A stretch of DNA of 64,000 nucleotides, from positions 9,030,001-9,094,000 of the forward strand of contig OY754466.1 in the NCBI GenBank assembly GCA_963575645.1, given 5' to 3'. The notes beneath the pieces were generated by a model that saw only the letters and a list, made by a program, of their open reading frames with translations, was not told the origin of the DNA and ran no database searches. Of this stretch, positions 10,830 to 22,594 are shown piece by piece. The position numbers and the translations under genes were made by a program. The first letter of the stretch is position 1, and every line of letters begins with the position of its first letter. This DNA comes from Xanthostigma xanthostigma (Eukaryota; Arthropoda; Insecta; Raphidioptera; Raphidiidae).

Positions 10830-11519
10830 AAATTTTTCCAAATTTATGTGCGTATTTAAAAATTCTATATGTCAAATCTCAATATTTTTGAAGTTGGAAT
10901 GGTGCTATCGGCCAATTGCCTGGATTTTTTTAACACATTGTAAAGAGAATAATAACCGTTAATTTAAAAGATTTTACGAGCAGTTCAACATTTTCTCCGT
11001 CGGTATTGTAAATTCATTATCTGTCTATATTTTATGACTCCGCACACTAATCACGTCTGGTGGCGTCAACATTAAAATTATAAAGACCTTCTTTATCGTC
11101 TCGTTTTTTTGCCATTTGCAAAAATACTTTAATTTACCGTGAAAAAGAATCATCGAATCTCGCAATTACGATTTAAGAATGTTAATTTATTGTTTTCAAT
11201 GTCTCATTAAAGCAAAAAAATCAATATTTTTTTAAGTTTTTTTTAATATCACACAAGAATAGTCACAAAGGAAGATGTCAAGCAAAATTTAATTTCCAAA
11301 CCAATTTAACAAATTTTTTTTCAAGATTTGTTTCTAAATTTTATTTTTTTAGCCAGGTATACGTATTATTTTCAATTTTATTTTTTTATAATTATGATCT
11401 AGGGGAGGGTAATTACCCCCTTTACCCCCCCCCCCCTCTCCCTTATCTACGCTCTTGTATTCGAATATCTCAGAAAGTCCGCATGAAAACGAAATTACCG
11501 ACAAACAGTACCTACTGAA
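10830..11519. other. AT-rich intergenic stretch, no gene seen
   Basis: Low-complexity AT tracts and a poly-C run near 11425-11436. No gene supported. Confidence 0.4.
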
Positions 11520-11887
11520 AAAAACTTTTTAACAAAAAAATTAAACCGCCGAAAAACTGAAAAGCAAAAAATAATAAATCTTTTTATTTAACTAAGTTCT
11601 ATTTAAGTAGTTGAACGTATGTGACAATCTAGTATATCTAAGTAATTTTGAGTCGGCGTCAAACAACCAATGAACAAAGATCACTAAAAGAAATAAACAA
11701 ATCAAATTAGAGAACTCTCGTGAGAGATTTCCGGCGAAGGATTGTTGACGCCGACTCAAAATTACTTAGATATACTAGATTGTCACATACGTTCAACTAC
11801 TTAAATAGAACTTAGTTAAATAAAAAGATTTATTATTTTTTGCTTTTCAGTTTTTCGGCGGTTTAATTTTTTTGTTAAAAAGTTTTT
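11520..11887. repeat. 143-bp-arm inverted repeat
   Basis: Arms 11520-11662 and 11745-11887 are exact reverse complements around an 82-bp loop. No coding sequence lies inside. The next feature is a 165-bp tandem array. Confidence 0.9.
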
Positions 11888-11950
11888 ATTTTATAATTTT
11901 TTGTGGCTATATAATTTATAATTGTAATACACAACTCAGCATGAAAATCT

Positions 11951-12600
11951 GTGAGTGAACAATAAATCACCCCTATTTTCCCACCCTTAGGGTAGGAATT
12001 TTTTTTCCAAATTTATATGAGACCAACCTCGAGGTATACCCTATCCAATAAAAAAATAATTATCAAAATCGGACTACTCTGTAAAAAGTTATGTGTGGTC
12101 ATACATTACAATCAGTGAGTAAACAATCAATCATCCCCTGTTTTCCTACCCTTAGGGTTGGAATTTTTTTACCAAATTTATATGGGACCAACTTCGGGGT
12201 ATACCCTTTCAAACAGAAAAATAATTATCAAAATCGGACTACTCTGTAAAAAGTTATGTGTGGTTATACATTACAATCAGTGAGTGAACAATCAATCATC
12301 CCCTGTTTTCCTACCCTTAGGGTTGGAATTTTTTTACCAAATTTATATGGGACCAACTTCGGGGTATACCCTTTCAAACAGAAAAATAATTATCAAAATC
12401 GGACTACTCTGTAAAAAGTTATGTGTGGTTATACATTACAATCAGTGAGTGAACAATCAATCATCCCCTGTTTTCCTACCCTTAGGGTTGGAATTTTTTT
12501 ACCAAATTTATATGGGACCAACTTCGGGGTATACCCTTTCAAACAAAAAAATATTTATCAAAATCGGACTACTCTGTAAAAAGTTATGCGTGGTCATACA
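11951..12600 (+). repeat. tandem array, four copies of a 165-bp unit
   Basis: Units begin at about 11951, 12115, 12280 and 12445 (GTGAGTGAACAAT or close variants). Each contains TACCCTTAGGGT and GACCAACTTCGGGGTATACC or a variant. The first copy is the most diverged. A poly-A-rich run (12602-12632) follows the last. Confidence 0.88.
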
Positions 12601-12632
12601 TAAAAAAAAAAAAAAAATAAAAAAAAAAAAAA

Positions 12633-13130
12633 TATACGCGTCGACTTGAGAACCTCCTCCGTTTTTGTTTTTCGTCGGTTAATAATAAGTAGGCTGTGGG
12701 GTGATAATAAGCTTTAGTAAAACGCATCAAATTTTTAAATTTTCAACTTACCAATATCTCTTGTATTTTGCAGCAACTACACTTGGCATTTTGTCTTTGT
12801 GAAATGGTAAAAATCTTATCAAAATTTAAATATTTTATTGAAAATCACATTTTTTATAAAACCGTTCTGGATATTCATCACATTAAAAACACCGTTTCTC
12901 ACTTGTTAATCAAACAAAAGCGTCGTTATTCATTTGTTAATTAAACGAATGATCATCAACATCCTAAAAGCGCACAAGATAATTCTTTGAAATCATTGTA
13001 AAATCAAGCACGGTATTGTTTAAATTATAAGAAAATCGCATTCAAAGTATTCGTAAAAGAGTGTTTTTGTGTGAATTTGTTACTTTTCATAAAACTAAGG
13101 CGGGTCATATTTTTTTTAAATATCATTAGC
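12633..13130. other. intergenic stretch, no gene seen
   Basis: Begins with a common dispersed-repeat end (CGACTTGAGAACCTCCTCCG). The remainder has no recognised gene. Confidence 0.4.
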
Positions 13131-13138
13131 TATCAGCA

Positions 13139-14093
13139 CAGTGGCGGATTTACCAGCAGGCTGAGTAGGCTGAAGCCTAGGGCGGCAAATTTTAAGGGGC
13201 GGCAGATTTAGTTTATAAATTTTTTATTTCGATTTACAAAATTAAACAAGAAATTATTATCCACACAAAATACGAATTTCGAAAATTGAAGAGAAATCAA
13301 AATATTTAACAAAAATCGAAATATAGTCCTATATACAGTGCTAAATACTAAATATTTCAACATCTCTACATGAACAATTGCTAAAGGCTTTATAAAGTAT
13401 CCTTTAATGATCATGAATTTTTAGAATATCGCAATAGCGATTCGATAAAAAAATTAAAAACAAAAAACACGGTTTTTTCAATATTTCTTTAAATCTTTAA
13501 GGTTATGTGAAAAAGTTATATTCATAAAAGTTGTAGATCCTTTTAATACCTACAACATTGCCATACAACATTTTTCGATTGGGGGTCAACTTTCGCCGGA
13601 AATAACGAAAAACCGCGTTTGACCCCTAAAATGCACCCCCCACAGCCCTCCGGCCTTTTACGCATTTGAATTTTTGGTTTCTGTATTTCTGACGGCAGTT
13701 TCTTCCCTTCCTCATCATTCGTTTTCTGTTATTAATTTTGTCCTTGTCAAAAGCTAACTTCACTGGTCTATTAACTGATAAACAAATTAAAAAAACATTG
13801 TTTCAGCAGGATTTTCGCAGGCAACCTTAGCGATCTTTCTTAATTATGGTCTTAACTATCATCTCTAATTTTTTCGTTCGTCCACTTTATGACGACACAT
13901 TTTCTGCAGCCGTCTCTTGGACTATTAATTCTCAATGATACTAACCATACGAGAAAAGTTGGAACACAAATCATAAAGTTGGAATTTCATTGATAGAAAA
14001 TGTAATTGATATGATTGTGGACTAAGGTATCAAAATTCAGAGGCGGCAAAAATTGAATAGCCTACAGGCGGCAAATCTGTAAATCCGCCACTG
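13139..14093. mobile_element. hAT element, 955 bp, 8-bp TSD TATCAGCA
   Basis: Inverted ends begin CAGTGGCGGATTTAC. TATCAGCA is duplicated exactly on both sides (13131-13138, 14094-14101). No transposase frame is intact, so this is a non-autonomous or decayed copy. Confidence 0.88.
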
Positions 14094-14101
14094 TATCAGC
14101 A

Positions 14102-14872
14102 AGCAAACCTCTTTTGTCAAAATAAAACAGAATCGAAATTGATAATTTAGAACATTAATTTATAAATCGCACAAATTACATGTCAAATTAACGGTTGAAT
14201 AACGTCGCTTCGCTGTTCAATTGTTTTCAAACATTTATCATAACACAATGACAACAGGCGCACACTTAAATTTGTTTTAAATTAACAACTGAACGTCGTG
14301 CTGCTATCATTTGTCATATTAAACCATTGCACAATATTCATTTACTAAACAAATGAAAACCATTTATCATACCACGTAAGTACAAACAGCTGAACAGCGT
14401 TAAATAGATCATCGCATTGAAAAAGAACGATGTATTTTAAAGTAATTAATTCATCATAGATAAATACGACTTTGTCACTATAATCCAATGTTTGCCATAA
14501 TAATGAAATAATCGCATCTTGTCCACTATTGTCTTTTGTTAATATAAAAAAAATGATTAAATCATACACCCATTACAACGTTTTTTTGTTCTTCAAGATC
14601 CGTACGTTACGTTCTGAGGTAATAACAATGGAATATAGTCGACCACGTGTGTCATTTGTCACAGATAACAATCGAACAACGACAAGCGCGCATTTTAAGA
14701 CACGTTTTGACCGTCTTGGAGCAAATGTTGCACTGGCTGTTGTGTCTGCACTCCGCATAGAAAAATATTAGATAGGCTAGCTGCTGCAGTCGCGGAAGGA
14801 TCTAAGTATACTATGCAGCGTTTTCATAGCTAGAACTCATCTAGCAATTTCGACCCATTTTAAATCTGTATA
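14102..14872. other. intergenic stretch, no gene seen
   Basis: Short frames on both strands at 14345-14771 mirror each other and show no recognised domain. Confidence 0.4.
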
Positions 14873-15289
14873 CAGTCAAACCTGTCTATAATCTATGCCT
14901 GAGTGAGTGAGAACTGGGTAAGCGAGAAAACTCTCTAGTGAGAGAAATTGGCAGGTACCGTCTTTGTAACCCTCTAAAAACTCTATAAGTGAGAAACAGA
15001 AACCTCTATAAGAGAAAGACGTTTTTTACTCATGGACCTTTATAACTGAGACTACTACTTGCCTGTACCTCTATAAGCGACAGTCGAACGTAATTAATAG
15101 TTCCACGAAATTTAAAAATGAGTCATAAATAGCTGAACTAACTAACATTGTTTTTGTATAGTTTCTACAGACCTTATAAGTGAGAAAGGCCACTACTGTA
15201 CATAAGCTAGAAACTCGGATTAGTGAAAAACCTCCATCAGTGAAAAGAGATCGTGGTCCCATGACCTCTTGCTTATCTAGGTTCGACTG
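14873..15289. mobile_element. pogo/Tigger-type MITE, TA target duplication
   Basis: The ends CAGTCAAACCTGTCTATAA and AGGTTCGACTG are inverted and lie between TA dinucleotides (14871-14872, 15290-15291). The interior repeats the phrase CCTCTATAAG(T)GAGA several times, as in pogo-like miniature elements. Confidence 0.7.
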
Positions 15290-15299
15290 TATATTATAT

Positions 15300-15652
15300 G
15301 TATATAAAATCCGACAAGAATTTTTTAACGGTAACTCTGATCATCATGAAATTTGGACACAACATTCATCTCGATAAACTAAGATGAATGTGCGTACTCA
15401 TGTCCCCCCCCCCATTCGTTCTTTTGCACCCGGGTGAACCGTAACGGACCGCTCGCGCTATAATAAGTACTATTTAAAACTCAAAATTTGTCCGTGCGAT
15501 AAAAACTTTTGAACGGTAAGTCCGATCATCATGAAATTTTGACACAACATCCATCTCGATAAACTAAGACGAACGTGAGTACTCAATACTCATGCACCCC
15601 CCACCCCTATTCGTTCTTTTGCATTCGGGTGAAGCCGGGACGGACCACTAAG
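15300..15652 (+). mobile_element. two Helitron-like 3' regions in tandem
   Basis: Two degenerate copies (about 15310-15458 and 15500-15652) match the 3' part of the Helitron-like element at 28620-28761. Each includes the CATCATGAAAT block, a poly-C tract, and the GC-rich terminal hairpin near CCCGGGTGAA. Both termini are mutated. Confidence 0.55.
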
Positions 15653-16209
15653 TATATTATAAGTTCTAAACCTTAACAAAATGCACTTAAAAACACTTGC
15701 TTATAATTTGGCACACAGAACATTAAACCGCAAGTTCACACACATTAATTTGGAAATTATCAGTTATCACTAGTTCTTCACGCGATGTAGATACTAGATG
15801 ACTTCTCGAAACTACTGACAAGTACAATTTGAAAATTACAGATTGTAAACACAAACTCGAGCACGACTTTAAGATAATTGCGTAACTAGTCAGTTCCGTA
15901 AAAAATTGTTTAGGCATTTTACGTAATCCCCTAACAGACACAATTAGAACTAGGGCTGGGTAAAATACATGTAAAATATATTTCAGACACAAAATGCATT
16001 TCGAATACAAAATTAAATACAGCATTCCCGAATTTACCATATTTTAAAAATAGCATGAGAATCTATAAGGCCTACGAATACCGTAGGCTGGAACATCCTG
16101 AAGTATTTCAAATACTAAATACTTTTTCTGATGAAGTTGGAAAATAATATTTGGGTCTACAAAGAAAAAGTAAAATGGCTGCTTTCACAATGTGCATAAT
16201 GCGCTTTAG

Positions 16210-16745
16210 AAAAAAAATTGGTTGTCTGTAAAGTCGGTTTACGGACGATAGTTTTACGTGATAACGTATTCCGTTCGAATATCATATTTAATAATACATG
16301 TTACAGGCGGAACGTTACAGGCGGAACGTTACACTTTTTCGTGCGTGCAGCTGGTGTTTCATCAATTTATAAGACGTTATCACGTCGCTCGAATATCATA
16401 TTTAATAATACATGTTACAGGCGGAACGTTACACTTTTTCGTGCGTGCAGCTGGTGTTTCATCAATTTATAAGACGTTATCACGTCAAATTATTAAGGAA
16501 ATTGCAATTAAATCTTATTAAATTTTAAAAATAAACACAAAACACGTTGTCTCGTATTCAACACGTCATGCTACAGATAATGACATCCGTCTAGGTGGGC
16601 GGAGCTTCGTACAAGCCGACGCTTGGGCAGATCGTGCCTCTCTATCGCTTATATCGCGCTCTCGCTTGCACGCTCAGGCGGAACGTTACACTTTTTCGTT
16701 CATGCAGCCGGTGTTACATCAATTTATAAGACGTTATCACGTCAA
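16210..16745. repeat. dispersed ACGTGATAACGT repeat family, internally duplicated copy
   Basis: The left end has GGTTGTCTGTAAAGTCGG and TTTTACGTGATAACGT. The right ends are GACGTTATCACGTC. A block of about 110 bp (from GAATATCATATTTAATAATA) is duplicated in tandem at about 16276 and 16390. A further family fragment ends at 16745. Relatives lie at 31385-32047, 40518-40765 and 52918-53900. Short frames here arise from the repeat. Confidence 0.65.
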
Positions 16746-16865
16746 AAATATATCTTTTTGTGATACGCCCAATTAGATCCCAAATATGCATTCCATGTGC
16801 TGGACAAATCTACATTCAGTTTTAATTGCGAATAGCTGTCATTTGTTTTCAACTACGATTTCAAA

Positions 16866-17565
16866 TCTAATATATAAAATTCTCGTGTCACAGTTTTCGT
16901 TGCCAAACTCCTCCGAAACGGCTTGACGGATTTTGATGAAATTTTTTGTGCTTATCCGGTATCTATGAGAATCGGCCAACATCTATTTTTCATCCCCCTA
17001 AATGTTAGGGGTAGTCCACCCTTAAATTTTTTTTCTTCCTTTGATTATAATTATTATTAAAGACACGAATTTTTTTTTAAATTCGTATCCATGGTTTTAA
17101 AATATAAACAGCCTTATGTATGATTTGAAAAAATTCTGTCAAAAATTAAAAAAACATTGATTTATATACTTTTAAAATTTTTCATCATTAAATAATTTTC
17201 AAGTGATTTTATAACCTCAAAAGTACTCAACACGTGACACGAGCTTCCAATAACAACGGATTTTGTGTTGTAAGTATACTTTTTTTTATTCATATCGAAA
17301 ATGTTGTTGATCTTATAAAAATTGGTCGATAATTTATTTATTGAAGAGTACTAATCAGACGTTAATCAAAGATTCAAATATCCCCATTCGTTCTTTTGCA
17401 CCGGGCACGACGGCGCAGCCGGAGTGTTCGACATACACACATATACGTCCATGTATATTTTAAAATAAATAAAATAGATAGATAGATGTTCCAATTATAT
17501 AGATATATATATATATATATATATATAATACTGTTAGGCGGTACGAAGTTCGCCGGGTCCGCTAG
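16866..17565 (+). mobile_element. Helitron-like non-autonomous element
   Basis: It begins TCTAATATATAAAATTCTCG after a host A (16865) and ends GGGTCCGCTAG before a host T (17566). This gives the A|TC...CTAG|T boundaries of Helitrons. It contains a Penelope-like fragment (about 17325-17372) and a TA microsatellite (17503-17526). Confidence 0.65.
17503..17526. repeat. (TA)n microsatellite
   Basis: An uninterrupted run of about 12 AT dinucleotides. Confidence 0.9.
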
Positions 17566-17569
17566 TCTA

Positions 17570-18420
17570 GATATAAAACTAAAAATCGTATACATACTGA
17601 ACATTAATATTTCCATAATCGTGAGAACTTTTAAACAATTCGATGTATGAAACATTTCCTGAAGGCACAAATTGAAATTACTGACAATCAAATCAACCGA
17701 AACGTTATTAGAAATGACATTAATAACAGACAATTCAAATTGCCTCCTGGGTTTATATTACGAATGTATTGTGTTGTTAAGCACGGTTGTAAGATATCAA
17801 ATACCAGTGGGATTCAGCACCTACCTAATTCAAAAATTGCAAGGCGCGACAGTTCATCAGTATTTATTCAGTGATTGTTACTTTTACGGCTTTGCAATCT
17901 ATAACGCCTTTCATAGTGAAATTTGAAATGCTGTAACAGGCATGTAAAATGACGAACTCAGTTTGCCTTTGCACCATAGAGTATCATCATAATATTTAAT
18001 ACGCTAAGGTTTAAAATGTTTGCCTCCCTTTTTAGAAAAAACCACACAATTTCGCCACATAAATTATATATCATTTTACAGATAATTGCTTGCTCTATTG
18101 ACATCGACAACTAAAAAATTTATTATTGCTATTGTTTTCGTAAATTAATTAAATTAATTAAACTCTGAACAACGTCTGCCATCTGACGGCGTAACGTTAA
18201 CACTTCGATCTGTCATCTGAACATCATATTATTGTAAATACTGCATACTGCCATCTGACGGGCAACGCTGAACAACGCTTTTGCTACTTGCGCCTCTATA
18301 TGACAATTTTAGTAAAATATTTCTTTTACAACAAAAAGAAGAACGTTATAAGCAGTGTGCAAAATTAGAAACGAATTGAATACCTGCAATCATATTTAAA
18401 AAATAATTTTGTAAAGTGAT
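17570..18420. other. intergenic stretch; two overlapping frames of unknown value
   Basis: Overlapping plus-strand frames at 17647-17926 look mildly protein-like but match nothing I know. No paired exon was found. Confidence 0.35.
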
Positions 18421-18425
18421 AATTA

Positions 18426-18467
18426 TTATACTTATTTAGTGCGAATAATTCGCACAGGTCACGCTAG
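18426..18467 (+). mobile_element. Helitron-like 3' terminus
   Basis: A GTGCGAATAATTCGCAC hairpin, then a short GC-rich tail ending CTAG before a host T (18468). This is the classical Helitron 3' end. The 5' end was not located. Confidence 0.55.
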
Positions 18468-19135
18468 TATAAATTATTAAATATAATATGGTAAATGGTT
18501 CCTATTTATCATATATTTTATAATTTACTATATGAATCATTGTCTATCTATGCGGTGAATGAAGGCAACAAAGAGTATCGAAAATATATCTGCGTCTCTT
18601 TCTTCGATGTAATTCCCTGACTTCTCCGATTATAGCATTGGTTGATATTCAATCTGAATAAAGTATCTCTGTTTCAAAAACTGTCTTTTTTCTATGACGT
18701 TAACATGGGTGTGCCCAGCTTTTGGCTCAGGAGGGAGCAAATTAGAAATTTATTAAGCCGGGTCCCCCGTGCTTGTTTTGTCCTCCTGGATACGCCAGTG
18801 CTTACGGCTTAAAAAAAGACAGAAGTATATGTTTGCACCCTAATCGTTCGATTGCGATTTTATTCATATGCTCAGTATAGAGTAAAAGTATATACTTATG
18901 CTATTTATTTATTACCATTTTGAAGTCGATAAGGGTTGATAAGTGTTTAAAGTTGCATCAATAGCGAGTATATTCTCAAATCGGTAGTTCCTCCAGTGAG
19001 AATTTTAGTCGTTATTCTTAATAAAAATGCGCTTCAGTTAATGTAACAGTGAAGATTATTTCAATTTTAAATCACATAAGTATTTATTATAAATCGATTC
19101 TCCGTTTAAACATTAAACAGTTAAAATAATAAAAT
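18468..19135. other. upstream region of the 867-aa protein gene
   Basis: Mostly non-repetitive AT-rich sequence. The end probably holds the promoter and first non-coding exon of the gene that follows. Confidence 0.4.
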
Positions 19136-19285
19136 GTAAGTTAGAAATTAGTATCGGTTCTATTTTCTGTGTTAGTCAAATTCAATAAATAATTGAAGCA
19201 ATTTAAATAAGAATAACAAAGTCAATTTTTGTAATAGGTTCATTTGTTTAAAATTATTTTCAGTATTCTCATAAATATCAAAAAC

Positions 19286-21889
19286 ATGAAAACAGTTTGC
19301 GTGAAAAAAGAAGTTAATACAAATGAAAATGCTGTCAATGATAAAAAAGAAGAAACCAAATATTTTGTAGAACAAGACACTGAAAATACAAATATTGGAG
19401 ATTTTGAAAAAAAGAAAATAAAACAGGAAAATGCAAGTGGCAGTGACCACAACGATAGTGAACATAGAAGGATCAATGATAGAACGGTGAAAAGGAAAAT
19501 CGATGATACAAATGTTAGTGAAAACAGCGAAAGCGATTATTGTACAGACAACGAAGATAAAATAGACTATAGGAAAAGAAAATATGACACGGATGAAGAT
19601 TATTTCCCTAGCGATGATTCGAAAAGTTCAACTAGCAGTGAAGAAAAAGCGAGTAACGAAGATGAAATAGATTCGACTATCGATTGTGCGGAGAATGAAG
19701 ATCACATATTAGCAATTACTGAAAATTTGAGCAAAATCAACAGAAAAAGAAGGCATGAATCCGAGTCAATTATTTCTGAAGAAACTAGCGCTGAACTGCC
19801 ATTATCTTGCAAGTTTTCACAAAAAATGAAAAATAAATATTTAGATCAATACATACAAAATATTTTATGTGAAAAAGAACAACCTACTGTAGTAGATGAT
19901 GAAATGATAAACGAAGAAAATTCAAATCAATTAGATGAACCGTGTGAAGAAAGAACGCCCGAAACAGTCGAAGGGTCTTCCTTGCAAGAGGAGACTATCG
20001 AGAGGAGGGATTCGGAAAAGAATTTGTCTAAAAACATCGATCCTCACATAAGGCATGAACGGCTGGAAAATAATGGTCAAAAAGTCTTTGAAAAGACAAC
20101 ACAGTCAGATGAAAAGAAAGGAAACGTAAAAATATGTAAAATAACTAATGAAGAATCCGAGAAAGAATCGGATTGTATGAAAAATGAGGTATCGATAAAT
20201 CAAATAGCTGATGAAACAGTTGACAAACCATCGATAAACACGTTAGCGGACAAAAACTATATGTACTTAAAAGCAACTAAAAAGTTTACGAACAAGAAAT
20301 CAAGTTTAGATGATTATATGGACAATATATTAACGGAAAATGCCCGGAATTGTGAGGTAGCGAAAATTAATGAGCCAAAGAACAAAACTTTAAATGATTA
20401 CATTGAAAATATATTGATGGAAAATGCTGGAAGCAGCACTGAAGCTCAAATAATCGAACCTGAACATGACGAATCGTTGGAAGTACGAAAAATTACGGTA
20501 AAAGTGGAAAAGTCGTCGAAAGAGAATGAAAATGATGAATTAGATGAGGAGAAAGAAAATGAAGATTTGGCCAGTCCTTCGAGTCCAACTGAATTTGCGG
20601 AACATGCGTTACAAATAACGGAAAAAGTTCAGAAAAAAAGGTTGTGTTTAGATGATTATATTGAAAACATATTATTTGAAAATGCAGGTACTGTTGAAAG
20701 TAGTGTTACAAGTCCACCAACAGGTGAATGGATTGAGTCTTTTAGCAGTGAGAACACGATGTCAAAAAATGTAACCGATTCTTTGGATGAGAATCATCCA
20801 GTAGAGGAGATGCAGAAAATATACTTAAAGTTGGAAAATGTAGAGAATTATGTATTAGAAAACGGCGATCCTGAACCAGGAAAAATAAAACAGAAAACAT
20901 CACTTTTGTATGATAACGTAACAAATGAATGGTGGTCCGACGTTTATCCAAATATTTGTGCTGATAATACGTTGCAGGAAAATATAAGCATTAATTTAGT
21001 GTCTGAAGATATTGGTATAGAGAAAAATGTAAAAAAAGTTCAAGTTAAATTAGAAAAAACGTCTAATGATAGAGAAGTAGAAATTACAGAAAATTTAAAT
21101 AATAATGAACTGTTTGAAGAAAAACTAAAAGAGAAGGGGTCGCATTTAGAAGATGTATTACCAGAAAAAGTCGAAGAATTTCAGTTAAATGAAGAACTGC
21201 GAGATCCATTGTACCTGAACGAATTTGTTGAAACCACTTTACAGGAAAATAGTACATCTGAATCATCATCCGAAGATACTAAACAAATGCAATGTACACA
21301 ATTAGAAAAGTCAAATGAAGACTTTTTATTGTCAGACAATTCAAGAAGTATTGACTTAGCTGAAGTCAGCGGGCGCAAAGAATTTGACAAGAAAACATCG
21401 TCCTTACACGAATATATGGAAAATATCTTATCGGAGAACGCGAGAACCGTCGAAAATATTGGTACAACTGGATTGTTAACAGATTTAGATGCATTATGTG
21501 AAAAGCAAAATGTAGGCAGTAATTTTATACCGAAAACAGGAATAAAATTAGAAAAAGCGCCAGGTGGTTTAGAAGCTATTTTTTTGCAAGAAAAATTAGA
21601 CTGTAATGATATAGAAAAAACAACTGAAAATGTGAAATATCAAAAACTGTCAAATAAATCATGTAAGATGAAAAAAATTGTGTCGGTATTCAACGCTGAA
21701 GAAAATTCACCGATTGAAGAGAAAATTTCATTGGAAGACTCATTTTTTCCACAGAGGTGTTATTCCTGCCGTACGACGTTTAAAAACTCTTTGGGACTAA
21801 AAGAACATATTCGTACGTTTCATTACAATAGAAAACCGTCTCAGAAATTGGGCACACATTCGGCAGTTAAATTAAAAAGTACAACTTGA
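19286..21889 (+). CDS. acidic repeat-containing protein with one C-terminal C2H2 finger
   Basis: Single coding exon of 867 codons. I place the start at ATG 19286 because an acceptor (TTATTTTCAG) ends at 19263 and a matching donor (GTAAGT, 19136) lies just upstream, implying a short 5'UTR intron. The protein is very rich in Glu, Asp, Lys, Ser and Asn and probably disordered. A motif of the form L-D-x-Y-x-x-N-I-L-x-E-N-A occurs at about residues 186, 341, 369, 455 and 707, with a degenerate copy near 644. It often precedes a KLEK-type stretch. One classical C2H2 finger sits at the end (C825, C828, H841, H846; C-x2-C-x12-H-x4-H). The finger suggests a nuclear, nucleic-acid- or protein-binding role. 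I do not recognise the family. AATAAA occurs downstream near 22243. Confidence 0.85.
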   Translation: MKTVCVKKEVNTNENAVNDKKEETKYFVEQDTENTNIGDFEKKKIKQENASGSDHNDSEHRRINDRTVKRKIDDTNVSENSESDYCTDNEDKIDYRKRKYDTDEDYFPSDDSKSSTSSEEKASNEDEIDSTIDCAENEDHILAITENLSKINRKRRHESESIISEETSAELPLSCKFSQKMKNKYLDQYIQNILCEKEQPTVVDDEMINEENSNQLDEPCEERTPETVEGSSLQEETIERRDSEKNLSKNIDPHIRHERLENNGQKVFEKTTQSDEKKGNVKICKITNEESEKESDCMKNEVSINQIADETVDKPSINTLADKNYMYLKATKKFTNKKSSLDDYMDNILTENARNCEVAKINEPKNKTLNDYIENILMENAGSSTEAQIIEPEHDESLEVRKITVKVEKSSKENENDELDEEKENEDLASPSSPTEFAEHALQITEKVQKKRLCLDDYIENILFENAGTVESSVTSPPTGEWIESFSSENTMSKNVTDSLDENHPVEEMQKIYLKLENVENYVLENGDPEPGKIKQKTSLLYDNVTNEWWSDVYPNICADNTLQENISINLVSEDIGIEKNVKKVQVKLEKTSNDREVEITENLNNNELFEEKLKEKGSHLEDVLPEKVEEFQLNEELRDPLYLNEFVETTLQENSTSESSSEDTKQMQCTQLEKSNEDFLLSDNSRSIDLAEVSGRKEFDKKTSSLHEYMENILSENARTVENIGTTGLLTDLDALCEKQNVGSNFIPKTGIKLEKAPGGLEAIFLQEKLDCNDIEKTTENVKYQKLSNKSCKMKKIVSVFNAEENSPIEEKISLEDSFFPQRCYSCRTTFKNSLGLKEHIRTFHYNRKPSQKLGTHSAVKLKSTT

Positions 21890-22594
21890 ACCGCGTTGCT
21901 GAATATTCAGAACTAGTTGTTTTTTTTTAACAAAAAGTCTACGACAAGATCAATATTGATCAAATGTATGCATATCTAATCGAGGGGGAAACCTGTATCT
22001 GAGAGACTTAGAGAACTAAAAAAGATGAGAAGAAAATATGACGCAAGATTCAGCTCAGTTGGAACTCAATCGAATATAATCAAACTTCAATTTTGAATGT
22101 TTACAACGGAGGGCCGTTTTTTCAAAACTTGATGAAACAAGAAAGAAAATTTTCTACAAGAGATACTTTTTTATATTATGTCGATATATTTTTGTAAAAG
22201 CTGTTTTATTAAATTTTGAAAAGGCAATGTACTTTTTGAATTTTAATAAAAATCGTCCATATGTAAAACCAGATCGAACATTTTGTTTTTAATTTAACGT
22301 TGATTCAATGATTTAAGTTATGTGTGATTGTATGTCGGGGTAAACAGGGCTCAAAATTACCGATAATACAGTTCGTAAATTCTAGACAGTGATTTATAAT
22401 AACTTCACAATAAATATAAGCAATAAGCGATACAGTTTTAATAACGAGTATGGTTTACCATTGCTTTGCCGCTCCATTAAGGAAACTACTATATGATGAT
22501 TCACTCTATACTATTTCAGAACCTCAGCATACTATTGACATGTAATACATTTTTATAGATATTTGTAGATATATAAAACTCAATTCGCAATAAG

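Noticed and set aside
15723-16040. 105-codon minus-strand frame
   Set aside because: AT-rich, no domain, and overlaps sequence that looks like a decayed transposon end.
16218-16521. Two overlapping repeat-rich frames
   Set aside because: They translate a tandemly duplicated dispersed repeat.
17647-17926. Overlapping plus-strand frames that look mildly protein-like
   Set aside because: Two frames compete, no domain is recognised, and no matching splice partner was found.
19244-19285. N-terminal extension of the 867-aa protein starting at TTG
   Set aside because: It would read through a strong splice acceptor ending at 19263. The first ATG after it (19286) is the better start.
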